From: Branchiostoma floridae
Taxonomy: Eukaryota; Chordata; Leptocardii; Amphioxiformes; Branchiostomatidae
Reading direction: 5' to 3'
DNA: 64,000 bases
NCBI RefSeq assembly: GCF_000003815.2
Contig: NC_049997.1
Location: forward strand, 6,805,134 to 6,869,133
Shown: positions 1-12,300 of the stretch, in pieces
Position numbering within the stretch: the stretch's first letter is position 1
Layout of the letters: each line of letters starts with the position of its first letter
Made by a program: the position numbers and the translations under genes
The notes under the pieces: generated by a model
Told to the model about the DNA's origin: nothing
The model's input: only the letters and a program-made list of their open reading frames with translations
Databases searched by the model: none

Positions 1-489
1 CAGTAGATAGTCATGGAATCCTGTTGGGAAATTTCTTTGCATTCTGTCATGATTGATTGAAGAGCAAACATCAGGAACATTCGACAAAAATCAGTTACTT
101 AACCCACTGGATATGATTTTGGAAATGGTCAGACATGTTGATAAACTGTCAAATACCTTAGTTTGTTGCTCAACTTGTATCCACTTGTTTGTGTGTATGT
201 AAGTTTTAGACCTTATGTAAGGTGCTGTCCTTTTGTTGGGTCAATAAAGATTGTATTCTGTAAAATCATCTAATATTGCGGTTGGTAATTTTAGCTGTTG
301 GCAGGAAAGGGAGTAGCTCATGACATTTTACTTTAGCATTGAGAACTTTATTTTCTTGCTGGCCTCAGAATGATCAAATACATTGTAATTGCAATGATGA
401 AATCTTAGACAGCAAAAGTAGTTAATAATAAAAAAATTAAGTTACCATTAACAAATCAAGAATTACAGTATTCTAAGTACATTCATCTC
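1..489. other. non-coding flank or intron upstream of the visible PTP exons
   Basis: No exon is supported here. Around 100-150 lies a fragment of a dispersed repeat recognised by the phrase GGATATGATTTTGGAAAT, found again near 23.35, 46.8, 49.03, 54.7, 60.3 and 63.1 kb. An AATAAA at about 244 in a T-rich context could be an old polyadenylation signal or a repeat tail. Since the phosphatase exon at 848 begins mid-motif, this stretch is probably intron. Confidence 0.5.
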
Positions 490-545
490 CATTGTCCTTC
501 CCACTGCCGGTGTTGGCCAGACCATTGTCATTTAGAATACATTTT
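490..545 (+). pseudogene. decayed copy of the start of the PTP signature exon
   Basis: The segment resembles the intron/exon border at 835-885 (polypyrimidine-like lead, then the GGTGTTGGC..G.CC block coding Gly-Val-Gly-Arg-Thr). Several substitutions remove the catalytic-loop reading, and it ends after about 50 bases. It looks like an eroded tandem copy of the acceptor side of the exon at 848. I saw this by eye; the similarity is short. Confidence 0.45.
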
Positions 546-824
546 TTGTGTCACAAGAAATTTGTTAGCTGTAGCACCGGTAGCAAAACAATCGGATAGA
601 ATTATAGTCATGTCAAGGTTTCTGCAATTTTGAAGCAAGCAACAGACAGACATATCTTTAAGTAGTTCTTTGGTGGGGAAATAAAGAGATGTTGTCTTAC
701 TGACCTGCACATGTAATGGGTTCAACTTGTTGAATAGATAAATCAGACAACAGTCGTTTGTTGTAATATTTTTGGTCCTGAATGCACTCGTTTTATTATG
801 GATGTTGTCTAAAAAATGTTATAA

Positions 825-1610
<786 letters not shown>

Positions 1611-1689
1611 ATGTTGATGTTGGTGCAGAAAGAAGATTAAAACACTTCTTTTCAAACTTGGCAAGATAGCTACTACATGGTGAAGAGGG

Positions 1690-2290
1690 CCAGAGTCCAG
1701 TTTGCAGAAGATGGGGATGAGGAGATAGACCTTGATGACATTCACTTCTCGGAGTCTACAGAGCATCTGGTCTCTCCTGATGCAAGCTTTGTAAATGTTG
1801 ATTTTAGTCTTCCCTGACTTTGATAACCTTTTTGTACTTAGTATTTTCTGGTAAAGTAGCAAAAAGAAGGTTAAAGCACTTCTTTCTAGACTTAGTAAGA
1901 CAGCTACCGGGTGCTACACTGTAAAAAGGGCAAAGTTTGCAGGAGACGCACCATCAGGAGATTGACCTAGATGACATCCACTTCTCTGAGTCTCTGAGTA
2001 TTTGGTCTTGCCCGATTCAAACTCAGCTTCGTAAATGTTAATGTTAGTCTTCCCTGACTTAAACCTTCCTGGGTGGCCTTTTGATATTGAGTATTTTGTA
2101 GCAAAGCAGCAGAAAAAAAAGGTTCTTTTCAAACTGGTAAAACAGTTGCCGGGTATACTACACCTATAAAAGGGCAAAGTTTGCAGGAGATGCGGATATT
2201 AGGAGATAGACCTGGATGACATGTACTTCTCTGAGTGTACAGAGTATCTGGTATCTCCTGATGCAAAATCAGCTTAAGTTTATAAATGTT
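1690..2290 (+). repeat. three extra tandem copies of the PTP C-terminal coding segment
   Basis: The coding stretch at about 1503-1615 (Val-Gln-Phe-Ala-Glu-Asp to the stop, plus the first UTR bases) recurs at about 1693-1800, 1930-2040 and 2172-2285, spaced roughly 190-245 bases. Each copy keeps AGTTTGCAG, a GATGACAT..ACTTCTC block and the TCTCCTGATGCAA-like end. All lie after the real stop codon, so they are UTR unless skipped into by splicing. Copies 3 and 4 share a lead (AAAGGGCAAAGTTTGCAG) and are closest to each other. Confidence 0.8.
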
Positions 2291-3262
2291 GATATCAGTC
2301 TTCCTTAGGTAGCCTTTAGGTTTAGGTATCTGGTATCTAGTTTTATCCTAGAACACTTTCACTGATGATGATGATTTACAGTAGGTTCACTGGAAAGGTG
2401 GTTCCAACTTTGTACATTGTATCTTTTTTTTATTGTTAAGTACCATCAGAACATGACTTCATGAGAGATTATGCGTTTTTATTGTGTTCTTTGATCATCA
2501 TGGTATATATTGCTTCAGTAAAATGTACATTTTATTGGGTAGTCTAGGCTCTATAGAAAGTCCTAAAGGACAAATGTAAACCTAGATCATAGATAAGGTA
2601 AATAGTGACAGACATGGCAGTTAACAGTTCAGCTAATATAGCTGTTAAGGGTAACGGCCAATCAATGGTATTGACATTTTTTAATATTAATGACAACTGG
2701 ATATTCCCCAGATAGACTATTTTCCTACTTGTAATGACTTGGCAGCTCATTAAGAAAATTGTGATATTCAACTTGTGCATCTTAAAATTTGTATAAAGCT
2801 AGTGTGTGCCAGTTTAAATTATTGTGTGTTGATGTTTTGAGTTTTATTTCTGCCAATGAACTTTTATTTTATATTGATTGGTAACAAAACTGTGGTATCT
2901 GGTTACCACAATATGGTCTGTACTTGCCTTTTTACTATGTAACGTTATCATAGTTGTTGTTTAGTGTTTTTATTCACAACTGTCCTACATTATTTGCAAC
3001 ATTTGTAACCATGACAAACCTATAAGAATAAAAGTTGTGATTTGCATATTTTTATTATAGCCAACCAAAGTCTTTGTTTACACATGTATATTATAAACAG
3101 TATGAGGGTTCATTTTCTTTTTTCATTTCTAAATTGTTAGTGCAAAAAGTTTGGTCTTGTTTACCGCTTTGTAGTTATGAATGTCCTTTGATCATCTGTT
3201 TTTCTGTGACAAATGCTCTACTTTGATTTTGAAGAGCAATAAAATGAATGGTGCTGAAAAAC
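2291..3262 (+). other. probable PTP 3' UTR with polyadenylation signals
   Basis: AT-rich, no coding potential. AATAAA hexamers at 3027-3032 and 3238-3243 are candidate polyadenylation signals; the second is followed by a GT-rich stretch, as expected of a cleavage region. Confidence 0.5.
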
Positions 3263-6063
3263 AAGCTGGTGTCATTTTAAGTGGAATTCAGTAATAGTGC
3301 TTAACGTTACCAGTTTTGTGGTCTTTTAGGATACACTGACCAGTTGGGATAGCCTAGAATTGATCTTATTCTAGCTCCAATTCTTTTCTCTTATCACATC
3401 AAAGACGTGTACAACTTTTCCAGGTTTAAAGTTCATAGCCGTCTTGCGCAGACAACTTTTCAAGCCGATTCCCAACCACAGATGACCTTGCTCACAAGTG
3501 AATTTCTTGTTGGACCAGTCTAGAAAAAACGGACTTGAAAAAAATCAGTAGACCGAATGCAGGAACGATTTGAAAATGAACAGATTATACAAGTAGCTGG
3601 CGTTGGAGGGTTTTGGGGGCTTAACAATCCAAGAAAAGAACAAGAGTGAAGTAGAGGAGAGTTGATGGACTTTTTTACCTTTTTTCTACAGTCAAACTTG
3701 GTCTAAAACTGAGGCAGTTTACATGTTGTTTACATGACTGGGATAGGAATTTCAAACGTCAATGGTCGTCGGATACTCCACCAAACTGAATCCTTAGTTG
3801 GGAATGGACCATTGTTTTGAGGATCGCCCTTTCACAAGTTTTCACAGATGGACCTGGACCGCAACTGGACCTGGAGTTTCTGTTCTTGTTCTTGTTATGG
3901 TACTGGGCAACACCCCTAATTTGTTGGGGCAAACCACCCAGGGCGTAGTGCTGTTGTTTTATTGGCTGCTCCTCAGATGTTGTAATACCTCTTCCTTAAA
4001 CTTAACGGGGTTAGCTTGAAGGGTGGTAGAGTATGGTAAAGAATTCCAATCGATAGTAGTTCTTGGGAAAAATGAATATTTGAGGCAGTCTTTATTCTGT
4101 ACCGGTAACGTTACCCACCCATACTCAATTCCATGGTTAGTGTAGTCAGCACCAAGGACAGTTACCGTCCCGCCAAAAAATGAGTTTCATAGAGCAAACT
4201 CGTTTATATTTATGTATTTGACACTACATATTCCATAAGTTGATTGTATCAGTTAAGATATATTCCTTTTAACGAACTGCTTTGTTTTATTTGTTGAATT
4301 ACTCATTTTCCGGTGACAATCTAAACCCCCCTCTACGTTGTTAGTTTAGTACGGCCCAGGGGTCATAGGTCACCGTGTCTGGGGGCTACGGAACATTTTG
4401 GATTGGATTTTGTATCAACAAATTAGTAGCTACGCGACAGACTCAGGTCTAACTATCACCAAATTTGTAAGAAATGAACTAGTTTATACCGACATATTGC
4501 AAATCTATCAACTTTTTTCTCCTGAAATTGTCCGAACCTGTATTTAAGAATTATGTAATAATTTGGGTTAGATCGCCCTGATGCCGGCCGTAGTGCTCAT
4601 CCTGTCGACTTGACCCCTCGTAACCTCGCGGCGTTTTTCCCTAAACTGCCATGGTTTTAGGGCTTGATGTTTTCCACGTCTTTAAATATCCTGCTGATAA
4701 AGTCATCAAAACACATCTGTCCAAGGTAGGGGCCACAAATCGCAACGAACCGCCAGAAATTTTGTTGTTTCGAGCGTGCTCTGCAGCTGCATGCTGTTGA
4801 CCTATTTTGTAACAGTTCTTTGTTTTGGTTACGTAACGTTAACGTGAATCAGAATGGACTTTTTTCATGGTTTCAGGCATACCTTGGTGTTATCATAAAC
4901 ACGTATTTTAGATAAGGATTGTTTTGTTGTTTTACCATTGTTTGAAATCAAGTTATGATATTTGTAGTATTATTCTAAATGCTGACAATTTGATTTTCTT
5001 TTGGGGCATACTGTTTAATATTATTATGATCAGAAGCTTGATTTCCTTGCAATTGACATGTTTTATATTGTATTTGATAATCGGGGGTGCCTAAGCATTT
5101 GCAAGAACCTTAAAAGATTCGTACGAATATGGGTTCGTGCAAATCACATAAAGTTCAGCAAATCACCTTGATTTGTGAGATTTTCATAAGGTTCGTGCGA
5201 TTTCGCATAGTGATTCGTGTGTATCACATAAGATTGGTACAAATCTCATAGGGTCCGACCTGTCTTGCATGTAGCTATGCCCCCTGGCAGGAAATAACAG
5301 AATTGCAGTTGGTATGGTGTGTTCCCGTAGATCACAACATGGAGCGCACTGATTGGATATGTGGGGGCCTGCATGCTAATGTCACTGTTCACGTCAGATC
5401 GATGTTCACGTCAGCTCAAAAAAGAACAAGAAACAGTCACACCTTCAAGTACTAGTACCAGAGTTACCAACCTAGGATCGATGTGTTCAAAAATTTGTAC
5501 TTTCCCAGAACTAGAACGCTTGCTGATAGATGTGAAAAAGTTAGGTGTGACGGGTTGTCCAGTGTAATTTAACCAGCTGCTGCGGCGCCACGTGCCTACG
5601 AAGCTGGTGTGTTATGCCAAAGGGCAGTTATACCAGCTATATGGATACAGATACAGATTTGTGACATGCCATGAGGGAGAGTTTGCTGTCTAGCTTGTCT
5701 AGTGTCTGGTGATGTGTCATCTCTCCCAAGACTCTCAAACTCTCCATCTGACAACATACTAGACTAGTATTGTAAATGCAGAAATGTTCTTGGTGTAATT
5801 TTATGTTGGCAGTTTTTACGGTGCCCACTTCACCATGATGTTAAAACCAGTCTGCAAACATTTATCCATTATAGTATGTGACTACTAATGTACAGTCTCG
5901 CTCACCTCACCTGTCCCAATTAGCCGGCTCACTGGCCATAGGGGCAGCAGTGCCATCAACATAAGTTTTCCACCTTCGTCTGTCTATGACGCTACCGCAA
6001 ACTTAAAACCACTGCAAACACTCCATTTTCCCGCTACTGCGAAAGAAAATCCCCGCGAACTTA
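3263..6063. other. intergenic DNA rich in dispersed repeats
   Basis: No exon is supported. About 3700-3900 holds a fragment of the GGTACCGG-type repeat also seen near 9.9, 33.3, 37.2 and 46.4 kb. At 5100-5260 short imperfect repeats of GATTCGTGC.AATCACATA-like phrases occur. At 5400-5660 lies a repeat whose other copies are near 28.75-28.95 and 35.17-35.43 kb (GTTAGGTGT.ACGG...AGTGTAAT..AACCAGCTGC). Confidence 0.5.
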
Positions 6064-6262
6064 AATGCATTTACAGTATACAGTCAAACCTGGATTAGCG
6101 GTCACCTTTGCAAAGCAACCACCTGGCCTTTGCGGCCACTTTTTGTCGGTCCCTTGGATTTTTTCCATTGACCTACAGGTAAGCATTACGGAAATAATCT
6201 ATAGCGGCCACCTGTCAAACACGGCCACGGCCACACAATTTCCGGTCCCGTAGATACAGAAA
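6064..6262. mobile_element. small MITE-like element (CAGTCAAACCTGG type)
   Basis: Begins with ACAGTCAAACCTGGATTAG and contains repeated GCGGCCAC/GCGGTCAC blocks. The low-complexity GGCCAC phrases match a common form of short non-autonomous DNA transposon. Both ends could not be fixed by eye. Confidence 0.4.
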
Positions 6263-6667
6263 CACCGGCATAGATTCAACAGATAAAAAAATCCATGCTC
6301 TGAGGTGTATAAAAGGTTCTATGGATAGGTGAGGATGTACAGGTGGTTAATGACAGCACATGGACTTCTGCATCCAGACCAGGTGTCGCCTCTTAATGGC
6401 GCAAAACACGGTCAGTGCGCACGTGCCTCACTCAGAATAGTGTCAGCCTGGCAGTAATTGCTTGAACCTCTAACCCAGCACAGCAGCATGCCAGGCATTG
6501 ATATACATGTAGGGCAAATTACACAATTTACAACAAAAAAATAGTCGACATGTGGAAATTACAAGTGCTGGATGCTAGGGAAATGATCATAAACAAAAAA
6601 CAATGTATATATAGAATTGTACAAATCATCATCAATTTACATGTACATTCACTTGACAACACAGTAA

Positions 6668-7400
6668 GACCCCATTCACACTCAGAAAAACGATTCGGAT
6701 AAAACATTTATCCGAATAAAAAAAATTCTATCCGATCCAAAATTGCGTTCACACTCGTCTTCGGCAATCCGATTAGTGCGCCCTCGGTCTTATCCGAATG
6801 AAACATTAGGTTGAGGTCTAAGGGTAGCGTCATTTCTTACAGCTCAAAATGGCGGGAATCCACCAACTTTTGATGCTGTTGTTCTCTCTCTGGAGAATGT
6901 TCTGTAGTCGTAGAAGGGACCGGGAACGCAATCGACGGTCTTTGATCGCGAGAAGGTTTCACCGACAAAGTCTTCTGCATGTTGGGATAGCTGTAGTACA
7001 GCTCAGATGTACGCCACCAGAGAGGCAGACAGAACGAGCGGGAGCGAAGCCATGATTGGTGGAACAACATTGTGCTTTGAACATTTTCAGACTCGGACTG
7101 GCAGAAAAACTTCTAATTGAGCAAACTCACCTTTGATAAGTTGCATCCTATCCACTTAAAGTGAATCCTATCCACTTGCGCGTTCACACTGCCGAATCGT
7201 ACGAATCGAGACTCCCCACGGCGCAGTTTTATCCACTTCCCGGAGTTCTATCTACCTCCCCGAGGAGGATCGCGAGGGATTCGAATCGATGAAATCAAAG
7301 TGATTTGGGAGCGTTCATACTGCTAAGTTTTATTCGGATCGGGTAGTTTTATTCGGATAACATGTTTTATTCGATCGCTTTTCTGAGTGTGAATGGGGTC
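6668..7400. mobile_element. PIF/Harbinger-like non-autonomous element
   Basis: Terminal inverted repeats GACCCCATTCACACTCAGAA (left) and TTCTGAGTGTGAATGGGGTC (right) are flanked by TAA on both sides (6665-6667 and 7401-7403), the 3-bp target duplication typical of PIF/Harbinger. Subterminal TTATTCGGAT blocks are repeated near both ends. A 68-codon ORF (6849-7055, plus) with a run of Arg residues lies inside. It vaguely recalls basic N-termini of Harbinger proteins, but no DDE motif is visible, so I do not call it a gene. Confidence 0.75.
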
Positions 7401-7827
7401 TAAGTTAATGGGAAATATTTTTGCTTTAATTAGGTCCAGATGGCTTCAAAATTGAGGTGAAATTGTTTCATGTTGAGTTTGGTTCATTTAGCCATTAACG
7501 GTGGTGAGTGGCATGCTGGGCGACTGCGTCAGATAGCGTCATTAGTCTCAGCACTGACCAGCCCCTCTTGGACACTATATCTGGCAGGAGACTGATGATT
7601 TAAAGGCCAAGGAGCTTTTTAGGTCAAATTGTCCCTGCATGACTACTTCCCCGGAGTGCTCTGAGATCCTGGGGAAGACTTGCCTTGGCTGTAGCCTGAG
7701 TACCATCCACAGTTACAGTAGTGAGTTAGTAAAGTAAGGAGAAGAGGGAGCCTGGAGCCATGAATTGAGGTCAGTGAGAATGAAAAAAAAAACATGCGGC
7801 CTAGCTCAATACTTTCGCTTGCTAATA
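7401..7827. other. no gene seen
   Basis: Unremarkable AT-rich DNA between two transposons; no splice-bounded ORF or repeat structure noted. Confidence 0.4.
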
Positions 7828-8147
7828 CCCCCTTTCCACTAGCCTGGTATCCAGCCGTAATATAGCTCCCGAGTCTCTTATCTCCGAGTGTCTTCTCTCC
7901 TCTTCGCAATTGCAATTGCAATTGCAAAGAGGAGAGAAGAGACTCGGGAGCTATATTACGGCTGGATACCAGCTGCAGGCTACCTTTCCACTAGGACGGT
8001 GCTTTTACTGCGCTCTCTCTGCAACCTCTCTCAGTCACACTTTTACGTTTTGATGATATACACAGTGTGAAAGCAAAGGTTACACATATAGTATTTAGGT
8101 TGCTGTGACAGCTTGAAGTGTGATCGCCGTCTAGTGGTAATGGGGCC
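7828..8147. mobile_element. MITE containing a nested foldback element (7841-7983)
   Basis: Outer ends read CCCCTTTCCACTAG..ACGG and CCGTCTAGTGGTAATGGGG, inverted copies of each other. Inside, AGCCTGGTATCCAGCC to GGCTGGATACCAGC...CAGGCTAC forms a long hairpin (7841-7983) whose centre is a short AATTGC repeat. CTTTCCACT occurs directly on both sides of the hairpin (7832-7840 and 7984-7992), a 9-bp target duplication that splits the outer element. The 9-bp size suggests a Mutator-like mechanism; that family call is inference. Confidence 0.65.
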
Positions 8148-8991
8148 TTATATTAAAATGACCACAGTTAGCAAGCAAAAATATTGAGCCAACGGTCACT
8201 TTCGAGGATGATCAGGCTACTTTGGCTGCCCTTCCCTGCCTTGGTTACTGAATAGATCCTTATATAGCAGCTCATTGCTGTCCCTGGCTGAAAGTCTGGT
8301 TTCTTAGGGTACTTAAAATCTTAAGGTTAAAGATTCTTCACTTCTGTGCATATAACTTTTAGATCATTACACTTGAATTTGTTATTCTCAAAGATATCAT
8401 TGTGAAATTTGCTGAGGAACATGCTTTGGGGTCCACTCAGCCAATTAAGATCATTTTTTGAGTACATGTAATGAATGTAATTAATCAACTTAATTGGTGC
8501 ATGTTGCCATCAGATAAAAGAGGATAATATAGAGTTAGCAATCAGAGTAAACAAACCAGGTCCTTTTGTAGCAATGAATAAGTTCAGCTATTGCTATTTA
8601 AATTTAAATTAAAAACCAAAAAATACTTTCCCTTTTCTACTGTGAAAACAACTGACATTATAGTATATTGTCTACCGCAAAATCTAGTGTATAACGAAAG
8701 CAAACTGAGAGTCTGATTGGTTGCCTTGGGAATTAATTACACAAACCGTAAATTGGCTCCTCTGTGGTTTACAAAGTCTCTACAGGTAGCGAAGTCTTTC
8801 CCTGATTCATTCTGGTACTAGTAATTGAGTACAAGCCTGAACAAAGTGTCCCACACAACATTATTTTAACTTATTGGCCAAAGCATAACAAGACTTATTT
8901 ATTATACTATAGGGAAGAGAGAAGCTTAATTGACACTACAAAAAGTCCAGTGACTTTCATGTGGCTGAAGCATAACAAGAGTTGTTTATTA
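8148..8991. other. no gene seen
   Basis: AT-rich, no supported exon or clear repeat boundary. It would be intron of the downstream unrecognised gene if that gene starts this far upstream. Confidence 0.35.
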
Positions 8992-9189
8992 CTGTAAATG
9001 CATTTATGTTCGCGGAGATTTAATTTTGTGGTAGCGGGAAATGGACTGTTTGCGGTGGTTTTAATTTCGTGGTAGCACCATGCACTGTAGTCTCTTTATG
9101 TTCGCGATGGTTTAAATTCGCGGTGAAGCGGCCGCAGCGAAAACCACGAACATTAAACCACCACAAAAGTTTCTGCATTAATTTTACAG
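8992..9189. mobile_element. TA-flanked MITE with CTGTAAATGCATTTA ends
   Basis: The element starts CTGTAAATGCATTTATGTTC and ends GCATTAATTTTACAG, with TA on both sides (8990-8991 and 9190-9191), as expected of Tc1/mariner-type insertion. Its interior repeats TTCGCGG..TTTAATTTCG phrases in both orientations. Relatives lie at 39898-39994, about 5970-6080 and about 55590-55940. Confidence 0.75.
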
Positions 9190-9313
9190 TATACTATAGA
9201 GAATAGAGAAGATTTATTGCGCCAGAACACGACAAATAGAACAGTGATTTCCTTATGGCCAACTGAAATATTTGACCATTCAGTGACCTACTTTTTGTGT
9301 GTTTAATTCTCAG

Positions 9314-12300
9314 TACCCGACTCCCAAGGAGAAATTTGTGGAAAGCATCACAACTGTAGAGGAATCAGTGGGTAAGTGAATTGCAGTTACCTATTTATAT
9401 ACTATAGGAGATGGGATTATAATGGAGCCCATGAGCTACCAGGAAATATCATTGACTTCTGAGGCTTTATATTTACTAGCATGTTCTTATATCGAATCTA
9501 ATTACTTTACATACTATTAGATGTAATATAGGAGATGAGGTTTTAAAAGCTAGTAAGAGATCTCTTTGACTTCTATTTGAGACTGTATGTTCTTTGAACT
9601 TTGGACTTTGAACTTTATTAAAATCACCACTTTGCAGGCGATTTAGCCTGAATTGTGTTGGTGCTTACAAGCTTCGTTGTTAAACATTGTCTCAAAAGTT
9701 AATACAATTTTAAAAGCATACTTTACACTGACTGATAATTTTGCTTAAAATCACAAATTACAGACGTTTACTATACAATATTTGTAACGATGATTTCTTA
9801 CATAAGCATTAACACGAACATGTTAAATCTCATAATTAGAAGTTAGTGAGATTTCCTAATAGCTTTAAATCTCATCAACTTTGCTCTTTTTACCCGTGGA
9901 CCAAAGCTCTGAAACACATGAATGCCTGGCAGTATAGCCTGTACATTTTCATATCGGTCCAATGTCCGGTCCACTGATTTTTTTCAGGCTTGGTTTTTCT
10001 GGACCAGTCCAACAAGAAAATAAACGGTTTTGTACCGGTACACCGTACGGGTCCCCACATCTAGTTCCACGGGACATCTCTTTGTACAGAATATGTTTTT
10101 CTGATAAGCTTTAACTAGGGCAACCTTCAAAATTAAGCAAGTGGACTTTAGTTAAATGAAAGAATGTGTAGCATGCGTACATGTAGTCCTGTGGTCATAG
10201 GCCCTTTCTCTGAAACTAGAACTAGAAACTGTGAATTCAATGCCAACTGTGATGGTCACCCAACGTGCATGCTACCGGAAAGAGTTGCAGTCCCTGTATT
10301 AGGATAAGATGTTAAGCACGTTAAAGAACCCGCCACATGTGCGAACATGAGCGGATCAAACCATTCCGGCCAAAATGGGGTAGGGAATCTCCAGAGCAGC
10401 CCTCGTAACCCCATAGGCGGTAGGCCAAGGAATTGTCTTTGATTCGCCCGTACACCGTATCGCTGAGCATTGCTGGGGTTGGGGATTACCCGAAGGTCGG
10501 GGAAGTCGGCGAAGCCGACCAATCGGCGCAGGAGTTTTTCCACCCGAAGGTCGGCTAAGCCGACCAATCGGCGTAGCCGATTTAGAGCGCGGCGAAGCCG
10601 CGCGGCGAGCGAAGCGAGCTAGGTGGGAAAGGCCTTTTCTACTATCGCCGTTTTCTGCAAAATTCTAATATCTAAGTCAAAACTTTCAAGTGAATTATGT
10701 TCGTCGAGTTATTTGGAGGCCATTTAACGTACAAAGAGCACATATTAGTCATTTCAAATTAAAATAAACGCCATTGAATTTTAGCCGATTTCCGGGTCAC
10801 TGCGTTACCAGCAGTACGGCGGCGGCCACACCACGTCGTCGTAAAAAAAAACGCATCGGTAGCTAGTATATTTACCAAAACGCTGGCACTAACCACATGT
10901 AATCGTTATAATCATTGATGCATTATTCTTGTAGAACGGTCCACACTTAAATAATCGCTAAAATGCCATCTGTTTCACGAGATCTGTATTCCTAAGGAAG
11001 TTGGTATTCCTATCTCAGTTCTTACTTTCGGGTTGGCGACGTTACCGATCACGAAAATCAGACGAAAGCAGTGGAAAAAACACGGTCAAAACGTATCTGC
11101 AGTGCAGCGTAGCTTTTGTCAGCGTGTTGAAACCCTCAAACTTCTCAAATAGTACCACGAAAACCGACAAGGCGCCTAAACGGGCCCGCCGTACGATCCC
11201 ACACCACAACACAGATGATCGAAAACACCGGAAGTGGTAACGCACATCAGGGAGATCGGTTGCTTACCCATCCAACATTTAAAGTTAGGGGAAAGGCGGC
11301 GCAAAGGATGACGGGAAATACTCGCACTAAGAAGATAGTAATCTTTGACGGGAGCATCTGAGGAGGCATTTCCGGATTGGCGGTACACGGCGGACTACCG
11401 TGGCAGACAGCGCGCGGCGGGGTTCCTGTTACTCAACAAAAAACACAATTCCGAGGCCTATTGCCCATGGTAACCCCTGCTTTGCCTACTGGGTCAGTTA
11501 GTCCTCACTCATAGAGAGCAATTGGGCTGGTCTCAATCATGATGTTTCTGACCTAGGGCGAAGAGATGCTGTTACAGTTACAATCGTGTAACCCGTAACC
11601 TTGGAATGGCCTTCAGGTCTTGTTACATGGTTAACTGATTAAGTAAAAAAAAAAAGGTCTTGTTGAGTGGTGACCATTAAGTAATAAAAAAGCTCCCTCA
11701 TGCACAGCTTGCAGGGCTGCCAGTTTTACGTACTTACGTCAACATCCAAAATGTTAATCCTCACACGTCCAAACTGGGTATTAACATGGATGTAATATTC
11801 TCTATATAACCACCTTGACCACCTTGGTATTTATGACTACCCTCGGATTGAAGACATTTGAAACATATGGCTCAAGCATTAGCATTACCATCCAACTAGG
11901 TCACGATAATCAGGCTTGTGCTAATCATATGTTACTTTTTTTTTTTTCCCAACTGTTTACAGATTCTGTGTCGGGGGTTGAGTACAGAAAAAAGTTGGCA
12001 ACATGCACCAACGTTGTGCCAAAGTTTTTAAGAAGGGTGAGTGTCTAAATCTTTCTTAGACTACCACATTGTAACCTATCAAAATCAGGCCTCTGTCTGT
12101 ATTTGCATCTTTTGTCTATCTGCCCTTTGGTAGTCTGATAACCATGCGGATAGTAGTTCAGGGCTCAAAATACTGGGTGTTTGTGCACCCAGGTGCACCC
12201 AAAATTGAAACTGCGCACCCAATATTTTTCAGTGGGTGCACAGGGTGCACCCAAATATTTTCTTAGGTTTATCTATGGAAAGATATCAAGTATACTAGTA

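Larger units (their letters stand above)
10270..11640. repeat. dispersed repeat split by a 1.06-kb insertion
   Basis: Segments 10270-10410 and 11471-11640 together match, in reverse complement, one uninterrupted stretch at about 32150-32420. A third, partial relative is near 42230-42480. The break point coincides with the target duplication of the element at 10411-11470. Confidence 0.7.

Noticed and set aside
6849-7055. Arg-rich ORF as a host gene
   Set aside because: It lies wholly inside a TIR element and an opposing ORF of equal length overlaps it; no recognisable domain.
10491-10625. Bacterial contamination, suggested by GC-rich palindromes
   Set aside because: The segment lies inside a TIR element with a target duplication and eukaryotic flanks on both sides.
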